64,000 nt of DNA from Bosea sp. NBC_00550 (GCF_026020075.1 NZ_CP102772.1:248001-312000); one strand, 5' to 3'. Positions 9,372 to 19,191 are shown, counted from the first letter of the stretch. Notes: generated by a model from the letters alone, not told the origin. Program-made: numbers and translations.

Positions 9372-9838
9372 TGCGCCGGCGTTTTCTCGCCCTGCTTGCC
9401 CTGTTGACGTCGACGGTCGCGCTGCAAGCTGCCGAGCGGCTGAGCGGAGAGGCGATCGAGCGGGCCTTTCGCGGCAACACGGTGTCTGGTCGCTATACCA
9501 ATGGCGGCTTCTTCACCGAGTACCATGACCCCGACGGGCGGGCGCTCGGCCATAACGGCTGGCAGCCCAATACCGACGCTTGCTGGATCACCAAGCCTGA
9601 CCGCATCTGCTACTATTACGGCCCGCAGAGCGACCGGACGGTGCATTGCTTCTCCGTCGAGATGAGCGGCGAGCTCTATGTGCTGCGCAACACCGGCAAC
9701 GGCATGGTCAATGCGCTGGCCAAGGTCGAGCTCGGCAATCCGCGCAATCACGGCGACAACGGCACGTCCTGGTATTGCGACGGGCTGATCTCGCGCGCGC
9801 CCGCGCCGCCCATGAGCCGCAAGCTGGCGCAACGCTGA
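9371..9838 (+). CDS. secreted protein of unknown function, tandem paralogue 1
   Basis: 155 residues starting at the ATG that overlaps the GST stop (TGATG). A Sec signal peptide (MRRRFLALLALLTSTVALQA) precedes the mature start AERL. The mature part contains the motifs GNTVSG, EYHDPDGRALGHN, DACW, CYYYGP and CDGLIS, with four cysteines that are also present in the next gene. I recognise no known family. Conserved Tyr/Trp/Cys residues suggest a small periplasmic domain with two disulfides. About half of the residues match the following gene by eye. Confidence 0.85.
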   Translation: MRRRFLALLALLTSTVALQAAERLSGEAIERAFRGNTVSGRYTNGGFFTEYHDPDGRALGHNGWQPNTDACWITKPDRICYYYGPQSDRTVHCFSVEMSGELYVLRNTGNGMVNALAKVELGNPRNHGDNGTSWYCDGLISRAPAPPMSRKLAQR

Positions 9839-10305
9839 TGAGCCGAGGCGCGCCCGTCATCGCTCTGGCCCTCGGCCTCGTCGTCGCGACCGGTGTGGGT
9901 GCCGCCGAGCGACTTAACGGCGAGCAGATCCGGCGTGTCTTCGAAGGCAACACCGTGACCGGCCTCTATTCCGGCAGCAACCTGCCGTTCAGCGAGTATC
10001 ACCACCCCGATGGCCGGGCGAGCGGCCACAATCGCGGCGTGCCCAACAAGGATGCCTGCTGGACCACGACACAGGATGCCGTCTGCTATTATTACGGCCC
10101 GCATGAGACGCGCCGTACCTACTGCTTCACCATCGAGACCAGCGGCGATCTCTATGTCATCCGCAGCCGGCCCAGCGGGCGCATCAATGGCCTCGCCCGC
10201 ATCGAGAAGGGCGATCCGCATGATTATGCGCAGAAGCAGCCAGAATGGGCCTGCGACGGCCTGATCTCGCAAGCGCCCGGGCGTTCCAGGCTGGCAAGGC
10301 GATGA
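9838..10305 (+). CDS. secreted protein of unknown function, tandem paralogue 2
   Basis: 155 residues. The start again overlaps the previous stop (TGATG). A signal peptide ends near GVGA, followed by AERLNGEQI. It shares the landmarks GNTVTG, EYHHPDGRASGHN, DACW, CYYYGP and CDGLIS with the upstream gene, and all four cysteines are kept. It is the product of an old tandem duplication, since the copies are well diverged. It overlaps the next gene by ATGA. Function unknown. Confidence 0.85.
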   Translation: MSRGAPVIALALGLVVATGVGAAERLNGEQIRRVFEGNTVTGLYSGSNLPFSEYHHPDGRASGHNRGVPNKDACWTTTQDAVCYYYGPHETRRTYCFTIETSGDLYVIRSRPSGRINGLARIEKGDPHDYAQKQPEWACDGLISQAPGRSRLARR

Positions 10306-10946
10306 GCGAGGCGGAAGCGCTCGATACCGTGCTGGCGGAATTGCGCGCCTGCCGGATCTGCCGCGACACGCCGCTCTATCTGCCGCCGCTGCCGCATCAG
10401 CCGCGACCGGTCATCCAGGCCTCCGCCACGGCGCGGCTCTGCATCGCCGGCCAGGCGCCCGGCACGCGGGTCCATGCCAGCGGCCGCCCGTTCACCGATC
10501 CCTCGGGCGTGCGCCTGCGCCGCTGGCTCGGCATCGACGAGACGATCTTCTACGATGCGGCGAAGGTCGCGGTCGTGCCGATGGGCCATTGCTTTCCCGG
10601 CCTGGATTCCAAGGGCGGCGACAAGCCGCCGCGCCGCGAATGCGCGCCGACCTGGCGCGAGCGTGTCTTCGCGGTGTTGCCGCGGATCGAGCTCGTACTC
10701 GCGATCGGGCGCTACGCCCAGAACTGGCATCTCGGTGCGAAGGAGGCCGCCAACCTCTCGGCCACGGTCGAGAACTGGCGGGAAATTCTTGCGCGCCCGA
10801 CCTATCCGCGCGTGCTGCCGCTGCCGCACCCGTCCTGGCGTAACAATGCCTGGCTCAAGCGCAATCCCTGGTTCGAGGCGGAGCTGGTCCCGGCACTTCA
10901 GGCCGAGGTCGCGCGGCTGTTTGCGACGCCGAGCGATACTCAGTAG
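10302..10946 (+). CDS. uracil-DNA glycosylase family protein
   Basis: 214 residues with a four-nucleotide ATGA overlap to the upstream gene. It shows ACRICRD near the N-terminus and IAGQAPGTRVHASGRPF, the family's GEAPG-like nucleotide-binding motif with Gln in place of Glu. FPGLDSKGGDKPPRREC and the C-terminal LPHPSWRNN correspond to the HPS catalytic loop. Members of this sub-branch lack proven activity in many cases. It may be a cytosolic DNA-repair enzyme. Its 3' end overlaps the convergent porin-like gene by 7 bp. Confidence 0.82.
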   Translation: MSEAEALDTVLAELRACRICRDTPLYLPPLPHQPRPVIQASATARLCIAGQAPGTRVHASGRPFTDPSGVRLRRWLGIDETIFYDAAKVAVVPMGHCFPGLDSKGGDKPPRRECAPTWRERVFAVLPRIELVLAIGRYAQNWHLGAKEAANLSATVENWREILARPTYPRVLPLPHPSWRNNAWLKRNPWFEAELVPALQAEVARLFATPSDTQ

Positions 10947-11323
10947 CGGAACGGGCCGGAATCCAGCCCGCGATCGACCCCGCCGCGAACACTGAGCACC
11001 GAGCGGACCGGGCCGAATGCGCTTTCGCCGCGGCTTTCGAGATAGACCATGCCATCGGCGCGGCTGCCATAACCGCTGCGCGAGCTCTTGCCGAATTCTG
11101 CACGCACCGCGCCGCCGGCCCGGACGCAGAAGGACGAGCCTTCGAGCCTGACGAAGCCCGCCCCGTATTCAGGGCAGGGGCGTGCGCCGCGACCCGCAGT
11201 GGGAGCCGGCTTGCTGAAGGATTCGCGGGGGGCGGCGCGCCCGGGCAGGGGCTCGCCGATCGACTGCGCTGCAGCCGCCGTCGCGAGGCAGGTCAGGAGC
11301 AAAGCGAGAATTGAGCGAGGCAT
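10940..11323 (-). CDS. small secreted protein with a porin-like motif
   Basis: 127 residues from the ATG at 11323 (MPRSILALLLTCLATAAAAQ, signal peptide). The mature part has CPEYGAGFVRLEGSSFCV followed by GGAVRAEFG. This resembles the N-terminal segment of rhizobial major porins, where a Cys-x-Cys-like pair precedes the first beta strand. The protein is far too short for a 16-strand barrel. It could be a porin-derived fragment or a stand-alone periplasmic/outer-membrane accessory protein. The frame continues to an upstream ATG at 11389, less likely because it would displace the signal peptide. Confidence 0.65.
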   Translation of the reverse strand: MPRSILALLLTCLATAAAAQSIGEPLPGRAAPRESFSKPAPTAGRGARPCPEYGAGFVRLEGSSFCVRAGGAVRAEFGKSSRSGYGSRADGMVYLESRGESAFGPVRSVLSVRGGVDRGLDSGPFRY

Positions 11324-11414
11324 GGCGGTATCCGAGCGATCAGGCTTGGTGGCCCTGAAACGAGGCGCGGTTATGACGATCGACGTCATCGTAACACGGC
11401 TGCCGGATGGCGCT

Positions 11415-11640
11415 CATGAAAAACCCCGGCTCGCGCCGGGGTAAGTTCCCCTCGCGCTGCGGCCCCGTTGGATCGGGATCGGTTCGAAAGCGCGAGCGGA
11501 TTGGAAACGCGATAACTTCGAGGATTCAGAAAAGCAGATTTGGAGACGTAAGCAAGAGTTTTTTGCATGTCGAGCATGCAATTTTGTCATGGGTTATCGT
11601 GGCGCCGCCCAGCTGCGTCATGCTCTCCGTCAGAACGGGC
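11415..11640 (-). ncRNA. candidate small RNA ending at an orphan intrinsic terminator
   Basis: No convincing gene lies between 11324 and 11713. On the minus strand the stretch opens just after the dctP-like terminator (11655-11682) and ends at a second, independent GC hairpin plus T-run (11419-11443). Upstream of that terminator is another perfect 8-bp dyad (11451-11458 against 11489-11496). A TTGCATG/CATGCAA dyad lies at 11562-11580. The first half is visibly less GC-rich than the surroundings. This is the shape expected of a trans-acting small RNA. I could not recognise its promoter, so the 5' end is a guess. Confidence 0.4.
11419..11443 (-). terminator. intrinsic terminator without an assigned gene
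   Basis: Read on the minus strand: stem CCCCGGC, loop GCGA, stem GCCGGGG, then five T. No protein gene on the minus strand ends here. See the candidate small RNA. Confidence 0.75.
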
Positions 11641-11654
11641 ACTCTCGGTGTCAC

Positions 11655-11682
11655 AAAAAAGGGCCCGGCGGAGCCGGACCCT
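11655..11682 (-). terminator. intrinsic terminator of the TRAP binding protein gene
   Basis: On the minus strand a 10-bp stem (AGGGTCCGGC pairing with GCCGGGCCCT) with a three-base loop runs into six T. It lies about 30 bp after the stop codon of the gene at 11714. Confidence 0.85.
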
Positions 11683-11713
11683 GAAGCGTTGACCCTAGCG
11701 GCTTGTAGCGAGC

Positions 11714-12802
<1,089 letters not shown>

Positions 12803-12989
12803 CTAGCGATTCTCCTCGGACGTTTGGCGGGTGCGAGCGTTTCGAACCAGTTCTGTCGCTCGACGTTCAGAATCGCCTTGTACCGAATGGATTTTCGAAG
12901 TGCGAGGGATTTTATCGCCGATTCTTGCGACTTTCGGCTAGTTCCGGCACATGCCTAGGCTGGCTCCTGTGGCGGTGCTTAAAGCGACG

Positions 12990-13502
12990 ATGATCGAGAC
13001 CGAAAACCTGAAACTGCGTCGCCCCGTGACGGAGGATCTCGATGCGATCCACGCCATGCGCCGCGACCCCGCCGTCATACGCCACCTCGGCGGCAAGCCC
13101 CTCAATCGCGAGGAGGCCTGGCACCGGCTGACCCGCCTCACGGGCCATTGGGCGCTCCGGGGTTACGGCATGTTCATCGTGGTCGCGAAAGCGAGCGGAC
13201 ACGTCATCGGCGAGGTCGGCCTGTTCGACGGTTACAGGGGCTTGTCTCCGGATTTCGACAATGCGCCGGAGGCGGGATGGATATTGGCGGCTGAGGCCCA
13301 TGGCAAAGGCTATGCGATCGAGGCTGCCACTGCCGCCCATCGCTGGTTTGCGCAGACGCATGGCGAGCAGCGCAGCGTCTGCATCATAGCGCCCGACAAC
13401 CTCGCGTCCCTACGCGTCGCGCAGAAGCTCGGCTACAAGAGCTTCGGACAGGTCGATTATCAGGGCGGGCCTGTGACGATGCTCGAACGCATTCCGTTTT
13501 GA
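12990..13502 (+). CDS. GNAT family N-acetyltransferase (RimJ/RimL type)
   Basis: 170 residues from the ATG at 12990 (MIETENLKLRRPVTEDLDA); the frame extends to 12951. Motifs: LRRPVTEDL, GEVGLFD, AGWILAAEAHGKGYAIEA (acetyl-CoA loop) and APDNLASLRVAQKLGY. This is the ribosomal-protein or small-molecule acetyltransferase subgroup. It ends 25 bp before the agmatinase gene, so co-transcription is likely. Confidence 0.88.
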   Translation: MIETENLKLRRPVTEDLDAIHAMRRDPAVIRHLGGKPLNREEAWHRLTRLTGHWALRGYGMFIVVAKASGHVIGEVGLFDGYRGLSPDFDNAPEAGWILAAEAHGKGYAIEAATAAHRWFAQTHGEQRSVCIIAPDNLASLRVAQKLGYKSFGQVDYQGGPVTMLERIPF

Positions 13503-13527
13503 CAGCTCGCCGCCGAGGAGATCAGGC

Positions 13528-14580
13528 ATGGATCAGGACAAGCTCACCAAGCTGCGGCAGCGCTATGCCGGCGCCGGCGGCGGCGACATCCACGATCCGC
13601 GCTTCGCCAGGGTGGCTGCGGGCCAATTCACCGGCGACAAGCGCAAATGGCCGTTTGCTGATGTCGCGACCTTCCTCGGCACACCTTACCGGCCGGAGGC
13701 GCTTACCAAGCCCGATCTCGGTGGGCTGGATGTCGCGATCATCGGTGTGCCGATGGATCTGGGCGTCACCAACCGGGCGGGTGCGCGCCTCGGCCCGCGC
13801 GCCGTCCGCGCCATCGAGCGCGTGGGCCCGATGGACCCTGTGCTCGGCACCGCGCCCCTCACCATGGTGAAGGCCGCCGATATCGGCGATGTGCCGTTCC
13901 GCTCGCGCTTCTCGCTCGAAAACTGCCATGAGGACATCGAGGCGACCTTCCGCACGATCGTCGAAGCCGGCGTCTCGCCGCTCGCCGTCGGTGGCGACCA
14001 TTCGATCACCTATTCGATCCTGAAGGCCGTCGGCGCGAAGCGGCCGGTCGGCATGGTGCATATCGATGCCCATTGCGACACGTCCGGCCCGTATGAAGGC
14101 TCGAAGTTCCATCATGGCGGGCCGTTCCGCCAGGCGGTGCTCGACGGTGTGCTCGACCCCGAGCGCGTCATCCAGATCGGCATCCGCGGCGGCGCCGAAT
14201 ATCTCTGGGAGTTCTCCTTCGAGTCCGGCATGACCGTGATCCACGCCAACGAGGTGGACGAGCTCGGCCTCGATGCCGTGATCGCCAAGGCCCTGGCGGT
14301 GATCGGGGAGGGGCCGACTTACGTGTCCTTCGACGTCGACTCGCTCGATCCCGGATTCGCGCCCGGCACCGGGACCCCGGAGGTCGGCGGCTTGACGCCG
14401 CGCGAGGCGCTGGCGATTTTGCGCGCGCTCAAGGGGCGCGACATCGTTGCAGCGGATGTCGTAGAGGTTGCGCCGCAATACGATGCCACGAGCAACACCG
14501 CTCAATGCGCGGCGCAAGTGCTGTTCACGGAACTCTGCCTTCTGGCGGAGGCCCGCGCCGCAGGAAAAGGAAGACCATGA
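13528..14580 (+). CDS. speB: agmatinase / ureohydrolase family enzyme
   Basis: 350 residues. The dinuclear manganese site is complete: GGDHS, the strand VHIDAHCDT, and SFDVDSLDP. Entry motifs AIIGVPMDLGVTNRAGARLGPRAVR are typical of agmatinases and guanidinobutyrases. The reaction releases urea from agmatine (or a related guanidino compound) to give putrescine. The assignment to agmatine rather than guanidinobutyrate is by resemblance only. The stop overlaps the next start (ATGA). A spermidine-synthase-like gene lies just beyond, on the opposite strand. Confidence 0.88.
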   Translation: MDQDKLTKLRQRYAGAGGGDIHDPRFARVAAGQFTGDKRKWPFADVATFLGTPYRPEALTKPDLGGLDVAIIGVPMDLGVTNRAGARLGPRAVRAIERVGPMDPVLGTAPLTMVKAADIGDVPFRSRFSLENCHEDIEATFRTIVEAGVSPLAVGGDHSITYSILKAVGAKRPVGMVHIDAHCDTSGPYEGSKFHHGGPFRQAVLDGVLDPERVIQIGIRGGAEYLWEFSFESGMTVIHANEVDELGLDAVIAKALAVIGEGPTYVSFDVDSLDPGFAPGTGTPEVGGLTPREALAILRALKGRDIVAADVVEVAPQYDATSNTAQCAAQVLFTELCLLAEARAAGKGRP

Positions 14581-15350
14581 CGAGGTTTGGTTCGATTGCA
14601 CGGTTCGCCGCTCTCGGCGCGCTCTGCATCTTGGGGACGGCCGCGCGTGCCGAAGTGCCGGCAAACGGCCCGGGCTACATGGACGCCGCCTTCGCCTCGG
14701 TCGACACGCTGATCAAGGCCTCCCAGGGCAAGCCGACCCTCCCACGCCTAGCCGATCCGGTCGAAGGCAAGGTGCTCGAGGATGTCTGGAACGAGGCGGC
14801 CATTCTCGGCAAGGCGCCCTATGCCGAGGCCGACATTCCGGCCTTGCTCGCCATCGTCCAGAAGCAGACCCTGATCCTGAAGGCCTACACGCTGTTCTCG
14901 CCGGACCGGAAGGCGCCCGATACGGCCAGGAATACGGTCGAGTTTCAGGACGAGCTGACGCGAACGCATGTCTTCCTGCTGAAGGCCGTTGCCGCATCGC
15001 TGGAAGCGATCAACAGCTTTGGCGCGCATCTCAAGGTCGAGGAGAAGACCGAGGCTCGCTTCCAGGGAATTCGCCAGATGCGCCTGGGCTTGCAGGAAAT
15101 CGTGGCTGGGGCGGCGCTGGCCCTGCGCATTCCGGCGCTGCGCCCAGCGAACCAGCTTCTGATCGCACGCAGCCTCGCCGAAAACGCGGCCGCCCTCGCC
15201 GCCGGCACCGCGCCTCCCGACCGGCAGGCGCTGATCGCGGCCTTGCAGGCGGCCCAGCCCGCCTTGAAGCCGGATGCGAAGAAGGCGATCTCGGAGTTCA
15301 TCCAGACCGTCTCGGCTGCATCCTGCGATGGTCTCTGCCGGCTCAACTGA
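14577..15350 (+). CDS. secreted protein of unknown function
   Basis: 257 residues starting in the ATGA overlap with the agmatinase stop, so translation is probably coupled. The signal peptide (MTRFGSIARFAALGALCILGTAARA) is cleaved before EVPANGPGYMD. The mature part is predicted mainly helical, with long Ala/Leu-rich helices, and ends in a Cys-x4-Cys (SCDGLCRLN). I do not recognise a family. The coupling to agmatinase is the only functional hint. Confidence 0.75.
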   Translation: MTRFGSIARFAALGALCILGTAARAEVPANGPGYMDAAFASVDTLIKASQGKPTLPRLADPVEGKVLEDVWNEAAILGKAPYAEADIPALLAIVQKQTLILKAYTLFSPDRKAPDTARNTVEFQDELTRTHVFLLKAVAASLEAINSFGAHLKVEEKTEARFQGIRQMRLGLQEIVAGAALALRIPALRPANQLLIARSLAENAAALAAGTAPPDRQALIAALQAAQPALKPDAKKAISEFIQTVSAASCDGLCRLN

Positions 15351-15360
15351 GGCAGCCGCG

Positions 15361-16113
15361 CTAGCGGCGTGCCGCCAGCCAGATCACATGGCGCGCGCCG
15401 CCGCCGGTCCGGCGGGCGCGCGCCGTCACCTCCTCGGTGGCGAAGCCGGCGTTGCGCAGGCGACGGGTGAAGCCGTGGTCGGGCCCTGAAGACCAGACCG
15501 CGAGGATGCCGCCCGGCCGCAGTGCCGCCTTGGCGGCAGCCAGTCCCTCCGCCGCGTACAGGCTGTCATTGCCCGCGATGGTCAGCCCCTCCGGGCCGTT
15601 GTCGACATCGAGAAGGATGGCGTCGTAACCGCCCTTGCCCGTAGCGATGACGCTTGCCACGTCGGCGACGGTCAATTGCACGCGGGGGTCGTCGAGACAG
15701 CCTGCGAAGACAGCGGTCATCGGCCCGCGCGCCCATGCCACGACTGCCGGTATGAGTTCGGCGACCTCGACATGTGCATCCGGCGGCAGGTTGGCGAGCG
15801 CGGCCCGCAGGGTGAAGCCCATTCCCAATCCACCGATCAGGATGCTCGGTTGGGCGCGCTGAACCAGCCGCTCGCAGACCAGCTTTGCAAGGGCCTCTTC
15901 CGAGCCGCTGAGGCGGCTGTTCATCAGCTCGTTGCTGCCCAGCATGATCGAGAATTCGCTGCCGCGCTGCTTGAGCCTGAGGTCGCCGCTGCCATCCGGC
16001 AGCGCTGCGGTATCGAGTACGGTCCAGGGAATCACGTCGTTGTCGCCTGTGTCGGAAGCGGCCTTATAGCCGGATCCGGCGGATCCGTCCGGCTGGCGTA
16101 TCGATATGCGCAT
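15361..16113 (-). CDS. spermidine synthase-like methyltransferase-fold protein
   Basis: 250 residues. It has an S-adenosylmethionine-type Rossmann core: ILIGGLGMGFTLRAAL, VEVAELIPAVVAWA and DAILLDVDNGPEG. An N-terminal segment (LRLKQRGSEFSIMLGSNELMNS) is like the beta domain of spermidine synthases. The aspartate of the aminopropyl-transfer site is not obvious, so it may not make polyamines. It ends 10 bp from the convergent secreted-protein gene. Confidence 0.8.
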   Translation of the reverse strand: MRISIRQPDGSAGSGYKAASDTGDNDVIPWTVLDTAALPDGSGDLRLKQRGSEFSIMLGSNELMNSRLSGSEEALAKLVCERLVQRAQPSILIGGLGMGFTLRAALANLPPDAHVEVAELIPAVVAWARGPMTAVFAGCLDDPRVQLTVADVASVIATGKGGYDAILLDVDNGPEGLTIAGNDSLYAAEGLAAAKAALRPGGILAVWSSGPDHGFTRRLRNAGFATEEVTARARRTGGGARHVIWLAARR

Positions 16114-16213
16114 GATGCATGAAATATCGCCATTTACGCTCTTGTATCGGCGTCAGTGGAATGGCTATTTCATGTTGCGGCGCAGCATGCCGACAATCTC
16201 TTGAAAGCGACTT

Positions 16214-17416
16214 ATGACCCTCGCCGCGCATGATCGCAGCCTGAACGCGGACACGTCCGCCGTCAGTTCGACGCCGGTCGGGCTGGTGCTGTTTGCGCTG
16301 GCCATGGGCGGATTTGCGATAGGGACCACCGAATTCGCGGCGATGAGCCTGCTGCCCTATTTCTCGGCCGGGCTGGGAATCGACGAGCCCACCGGGGGAC
16401 ACGTCATCAGCATCTACGCGCTCGGCGTGGTCGTCGGGGCGCCGCTCATCGCCGTGCTCGCTGCGCGGGTGCCGCGCCGCACACTCCTGATCGGCCTTAT
16501 GGGCGTCTTCGCGATCGGAAACGGCCTGAGCGCGCTGGCGCCGAACTACCACTGGATGCTCGCCTTCCGCTTTCTCAGCGGCTTGCCGCATGGCGCCTAT
16601 TTCGGCGTCGCGGCACTGGTGGCCGCCTCGCTCTCGGCACCGAACCGGCGCGCGCAATCGGTGGCGCGGGTCATGCTGGGCCTGACGATCGCGACGATCC
16701 TCGGCGTTCCCGCCGCGAGCTGGATGGGGCAAGTGCTGGGCTGGCGCTCGGGCTTCGCCATCGTCGCGGTTCTCGCCCTTCTGACGGCGCTGCTGATCGG
16801 GCTCTTCGCACCGCGCGACAGGGTTCAGCCCGGTGCGAGCCCCTTGCGCGAGCTTGGCGCGCTGAAGCGCCGGCAGGTCTGGCTGACGCTCGCCACCGGT
16901 GCGATCGGCTTCGGCGGGCTCTTCGCGGTCTACGCCTATCTGGCTTCGACATTGGTGGCTGTCACCGGCGTTTCGCCCGCGCTCGTGCCCGTCGTGCTCG
17001 CCGTCTTCGGATTGGGGCTGACGCTCGGCACGCTCTTCGCCGGCTGGGCGGCCGACCGGGCGCTGGTTCCCGCCACGGCCGGCATGCTGCTCTGGAGCGC
17101 GTTCTGGCTCGCCGCCTTCCCCTTCGCCGCCGGCAATATCTGGGCGGTCTCGCTGGTCGTCTTCATGATCGGTGCCGGTGGCGGCCTCGGCGCCATGCTG
17201 CAGACCCGCCTGATGGACGTGGCCGACGATGCGCAGACGCTCGCCGCCGCGCTCAACCACAGCGCCTTCAACACCGCCAATGCGCTCGGCCCCTGGCTGG
17301 GCGGCATGGCGATCGCCGCCGGCTACGGCTGGACCTCGACCGGCTGGGTCGGCGCGGCGCTGGCGCTCGGCGGCCTCGCGATCTGGATCGTGGCGGTTCT
17401 CGACGCCCGCCGCTGA
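16214..17416 (+). CDS. MFS transporter, DHA1 (AraJ-like) efflux family
   Basis: 400 residues with 12 predicted membrane segments. Motif A of drug:H+ antiporters is seen as AARVPRRTLLIG, and the early GTTEFAAMSLLPYF is characteristic of the AraJ/YdhP branch. GLPHGAYFGVAALVAA resembles the motif 4 region. It is probably a sugar or drug exporter with unknown substrate. It has its own promoter region, divergent from the spermidine-synthase-like gene. Confidence 0.88.
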   Translation: MTLAAHDRSLNADTSAVSSTPVGLVLFALAMGGFAIGTTEFAAMSLLPYFSAGLGIDEPTGGHVISIYALGVVVGAPLIAVLAARVPRRTLLIGLMGVFAIGNGLSALAPNYHWMLAFRFLSGLPHGAYFGVAALVAASLSAPNRRAQSVARVMLGLTIATILGVPAASWMGQVLGWRSGFAIVAVLALLTALLIGLFAPRDRVQPGASPLRELGALKRRQVWLTLATGAIGFGGLFAVYAYLASTLVAVTGVSPALVPVVLAVFGLGLTLGTLFAGWAADRALVPATAGMLLWSAFWLAAFPFAAGNIWAVSLVVFMIGAGGGLGAMLQTRLMDVADDAQTLAAALNHSAFNTANALGPWLGGMAIAAGYGWTSTGWVGAALALGGLAIWIVAVLDARR

Positions 17417-17631
17417 GCGGGCAGGGCGCTGCTCCCGCACGGTCGACCCCAGCGCTTGATGGCTTCTCCTTTGGCAGGATCGCGCCCGCTGCCGGCCCTT
17501 TGAGCGGGGTAGGCTGCGAAAAGCTGCGCGAGCCCCTCTTGCGGGTGGCGCGAAACTGCGCCCAATCTGTCGCGACGGAGCCGAACCGGGACGAATGCAA
17601 GTCCGGCGGCTCCGAAACTGCGGGAGGTCCC

Positions 17632-18405
17632 ATGAAAAGTTTCGTTCGGTTCGTCGCGGCTGCGGCGTTGACGCTGGCTGGTGCGACAGGCGCTCTCGCC
17701 CAGGCCAAGGAGTGGAAGGAGATTCGGATCGGCACGGAAGGCGCCTATCCGCCCTACAACAACCTGAACGCCAAGAAGGAGCTCGAGGGCTTCGAGATCG
17801 ACTACGGCAACCTGCTCTGCGAGAAGATGAAGGTGAAATGCACCTGGGTGGTGCAGGACTGGGACGGCATCATCCCGGCGCTGCAGGCCAACAAGTACGA
17901 CGTCATCTTCGCCGGCATGAACGCGACCGATGAGCGCAAGAAGCAGGTCGACTTCACGTCGGTCTACAGCAAGACCCCGATCTGGGTGATCGGGCCCAAG
18001 AGCACCAAGTCGGACGACATTTCGCCTGCCGCTCTCAAGGGCAAGTCGATCGGCGCGCAGGGCTCGACGATCCACGCGAACTATGTCGAGAAATTCTACA
18101 AGGATTCGACCGCGCGCCTCTATCCCACCCAGGAAGAGGCCAATCTCGATCTGCTCAACGGTCGCCTCGACTATATCGTCGCCGACGCGCTCGCTCTCGC
18201 CGACTTCCTCAAGGGGAAGGGCAAGGACTGCTGCAAGAAGATCGCCGAGGTGAAGCGCGACGACGCCATCCACGGCGCCGGTGTCGCCGGTGCGGTCCGC
18301 AAGTCGGACACGGCTCTGAAGGACATGATCAGCAAGGCCATCGCCGAGACCATGGCCGACGGATCGCACAAGAAGCTCGAGGACAAGTGGTTCAAGTACG
18401 AGTGA
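17632..18405 (+). CDS. polar amino acid ABC transporter substrate-binding protein
   Basis: 257 residues, start at the ATG at 17632 with GGGAGG just upstream. A signal peptide is cleaved after GALAQA. The mature protein has IRIGTEGAYPPYNN, EGFEIDYGNLLC, WDGIIPALQANKYD and MNATDERKKQVDF, all hallmarks of the HisJ/ArgT/NocT family (periplasmic binding of basic or opine-type amino acids). A stable intergenic hairpin separates it from the permease genes. Confidence 0.93.
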   Translation: MKSFVRFVAAAALTLAGATGALAQAKEWKEIRIGTEGAYPPYNNLNAKKELEGFEIDYGNLLCEKMKVKCTWVVQDWDGIIPALQANKYDVIFAGMNATDERKKQVDFTSVYSKTPIWVIGPKSTKSDDISPAALKGKSIGAQGSTIHANYVEKFYKDSTARLYPTQEEANLDLLNGRLDYIVADALALADFLKGKGKDCCKKIAEVKRDDAIHGAGVAGAVRKSDTALKDMISKAIAETMADGSHKKLEDKWFKYE

Positions 18406-18426
18406 CCTGACGCCTGCTGACGCTCA

Positions 18427-18452
18427 CCCGCCGGCCATTTCAGGCCGGCGGG
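18427..18452 (+). terminator. intercistronic hairpin between binding-protein and permease genes
   Basis: Perfect 10-bp stem CCCGCCGGCC with a six-base loop and GGCCGGCGGG, followed by TTTCAGTT. This is too short a T-run for full termination. Its likely effect is mRNA 3'-end protection, giving more binding protein than permease. Confidence 0.7.
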
Positions 18453-18480
18453 TTTCAGTTCCTCGCGCGCCGGCCATGCC

Positions 18481-19191
18481 ATGTTCGATAAACTTGCTCT
18501 GCTCGGCTTCGGTCCCGGCGGCTGGGGCTGGGCCCTGCTGCAAGGCGCCGCCAACACCATCTCGGTCGCTCTCGCAACGCTGCCCTTCGGCCTGGCGCTC
18601 GGCCTCGTCATCGCGCTGTGCAAGCGCTCCGACCACGTGATTCTGCGGGGGCTGGCGACGATCTACGCCACCGTGTTCCGCGGCGTGCCGGAGCTTCTGA
18701 CGCTCTACATCATCTATTTCGGCATTCAGGTTCTGGTGCAGCGCGTCTGGACCGGTTTCTCGATACCGCCCTTCGTCGCCGGCATGGTCGCGCTCGGCCT
18801 GGTGCTGGCGGCCTTCTCCAGCGAGGTCTGGGTCGGCGCGCTGAATTCGATCCAGAAGGGCCAACGCGAGGCGGCCTCGGCGCTGGGGCTGTCGAAGGCG
18901 CAGGCCTTCCGGCTCGTCGTCTTCCCGCAACTGATCCGCGTGGCGCTGCCGGGGCTCGGCAACAACTGGATGGTGCTGCTGAAGGAAACCTCGCTGATAT
19001 CGGTCATCACGCTGCAGGACATCATGTTCATCGCGACGCGGGCCAATGTCGTGACCAAGGAGCCGTTCCTGTTCTTCGGCACGGCGATGCTGCTCTATTT
19101 CTTCTTCTCGCTGGTTTCCGCCTGGGGCATCGACAGGCTGGAACAACGCACCCAACGCGGCCAGGCCGCTTTCGGCGGAGCGACGCGATGA
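18481..19191 (+). CDS. polar amino acid ABC transporter permease (HisQ-like)
   Basis: 236 residues with about five membrane helices. It has the QGAANTISVAL start and the EAA cytoplasmic loop seen as EAASALGLSKAQAFRLVVFPQ. It pairs with the second permease, whose start overlaps its stop by ATGA. Confidence 0.92.
   Translation: MFDKLALLGFGPGGWGWALLQGAANTISVALATLPFGLALGLVIALCKRSDHVILRGLATIYATVFRGVPELLTLYIIYFGIQVLVQRVWTGFSIPPFVAGMVALGLVLAAFSSEVWVGALNSIQKGQREAASALGLSKAQAFRLVVFPQLIRVALPGLGNNWMVLLKETSLISVITLQDIMFIATRANVVTKEPFLFFGTAMLLYFFFSLVSAWGIDRLEQRTQRGQAAFGGATR

Noticed and set aside
11386..11577. 63-codon minus-strand open frame in the candidate small-RNA region
   Set aside because: It would run through the terminator hairpin at 11419-11443, and the peptide shows no family features.
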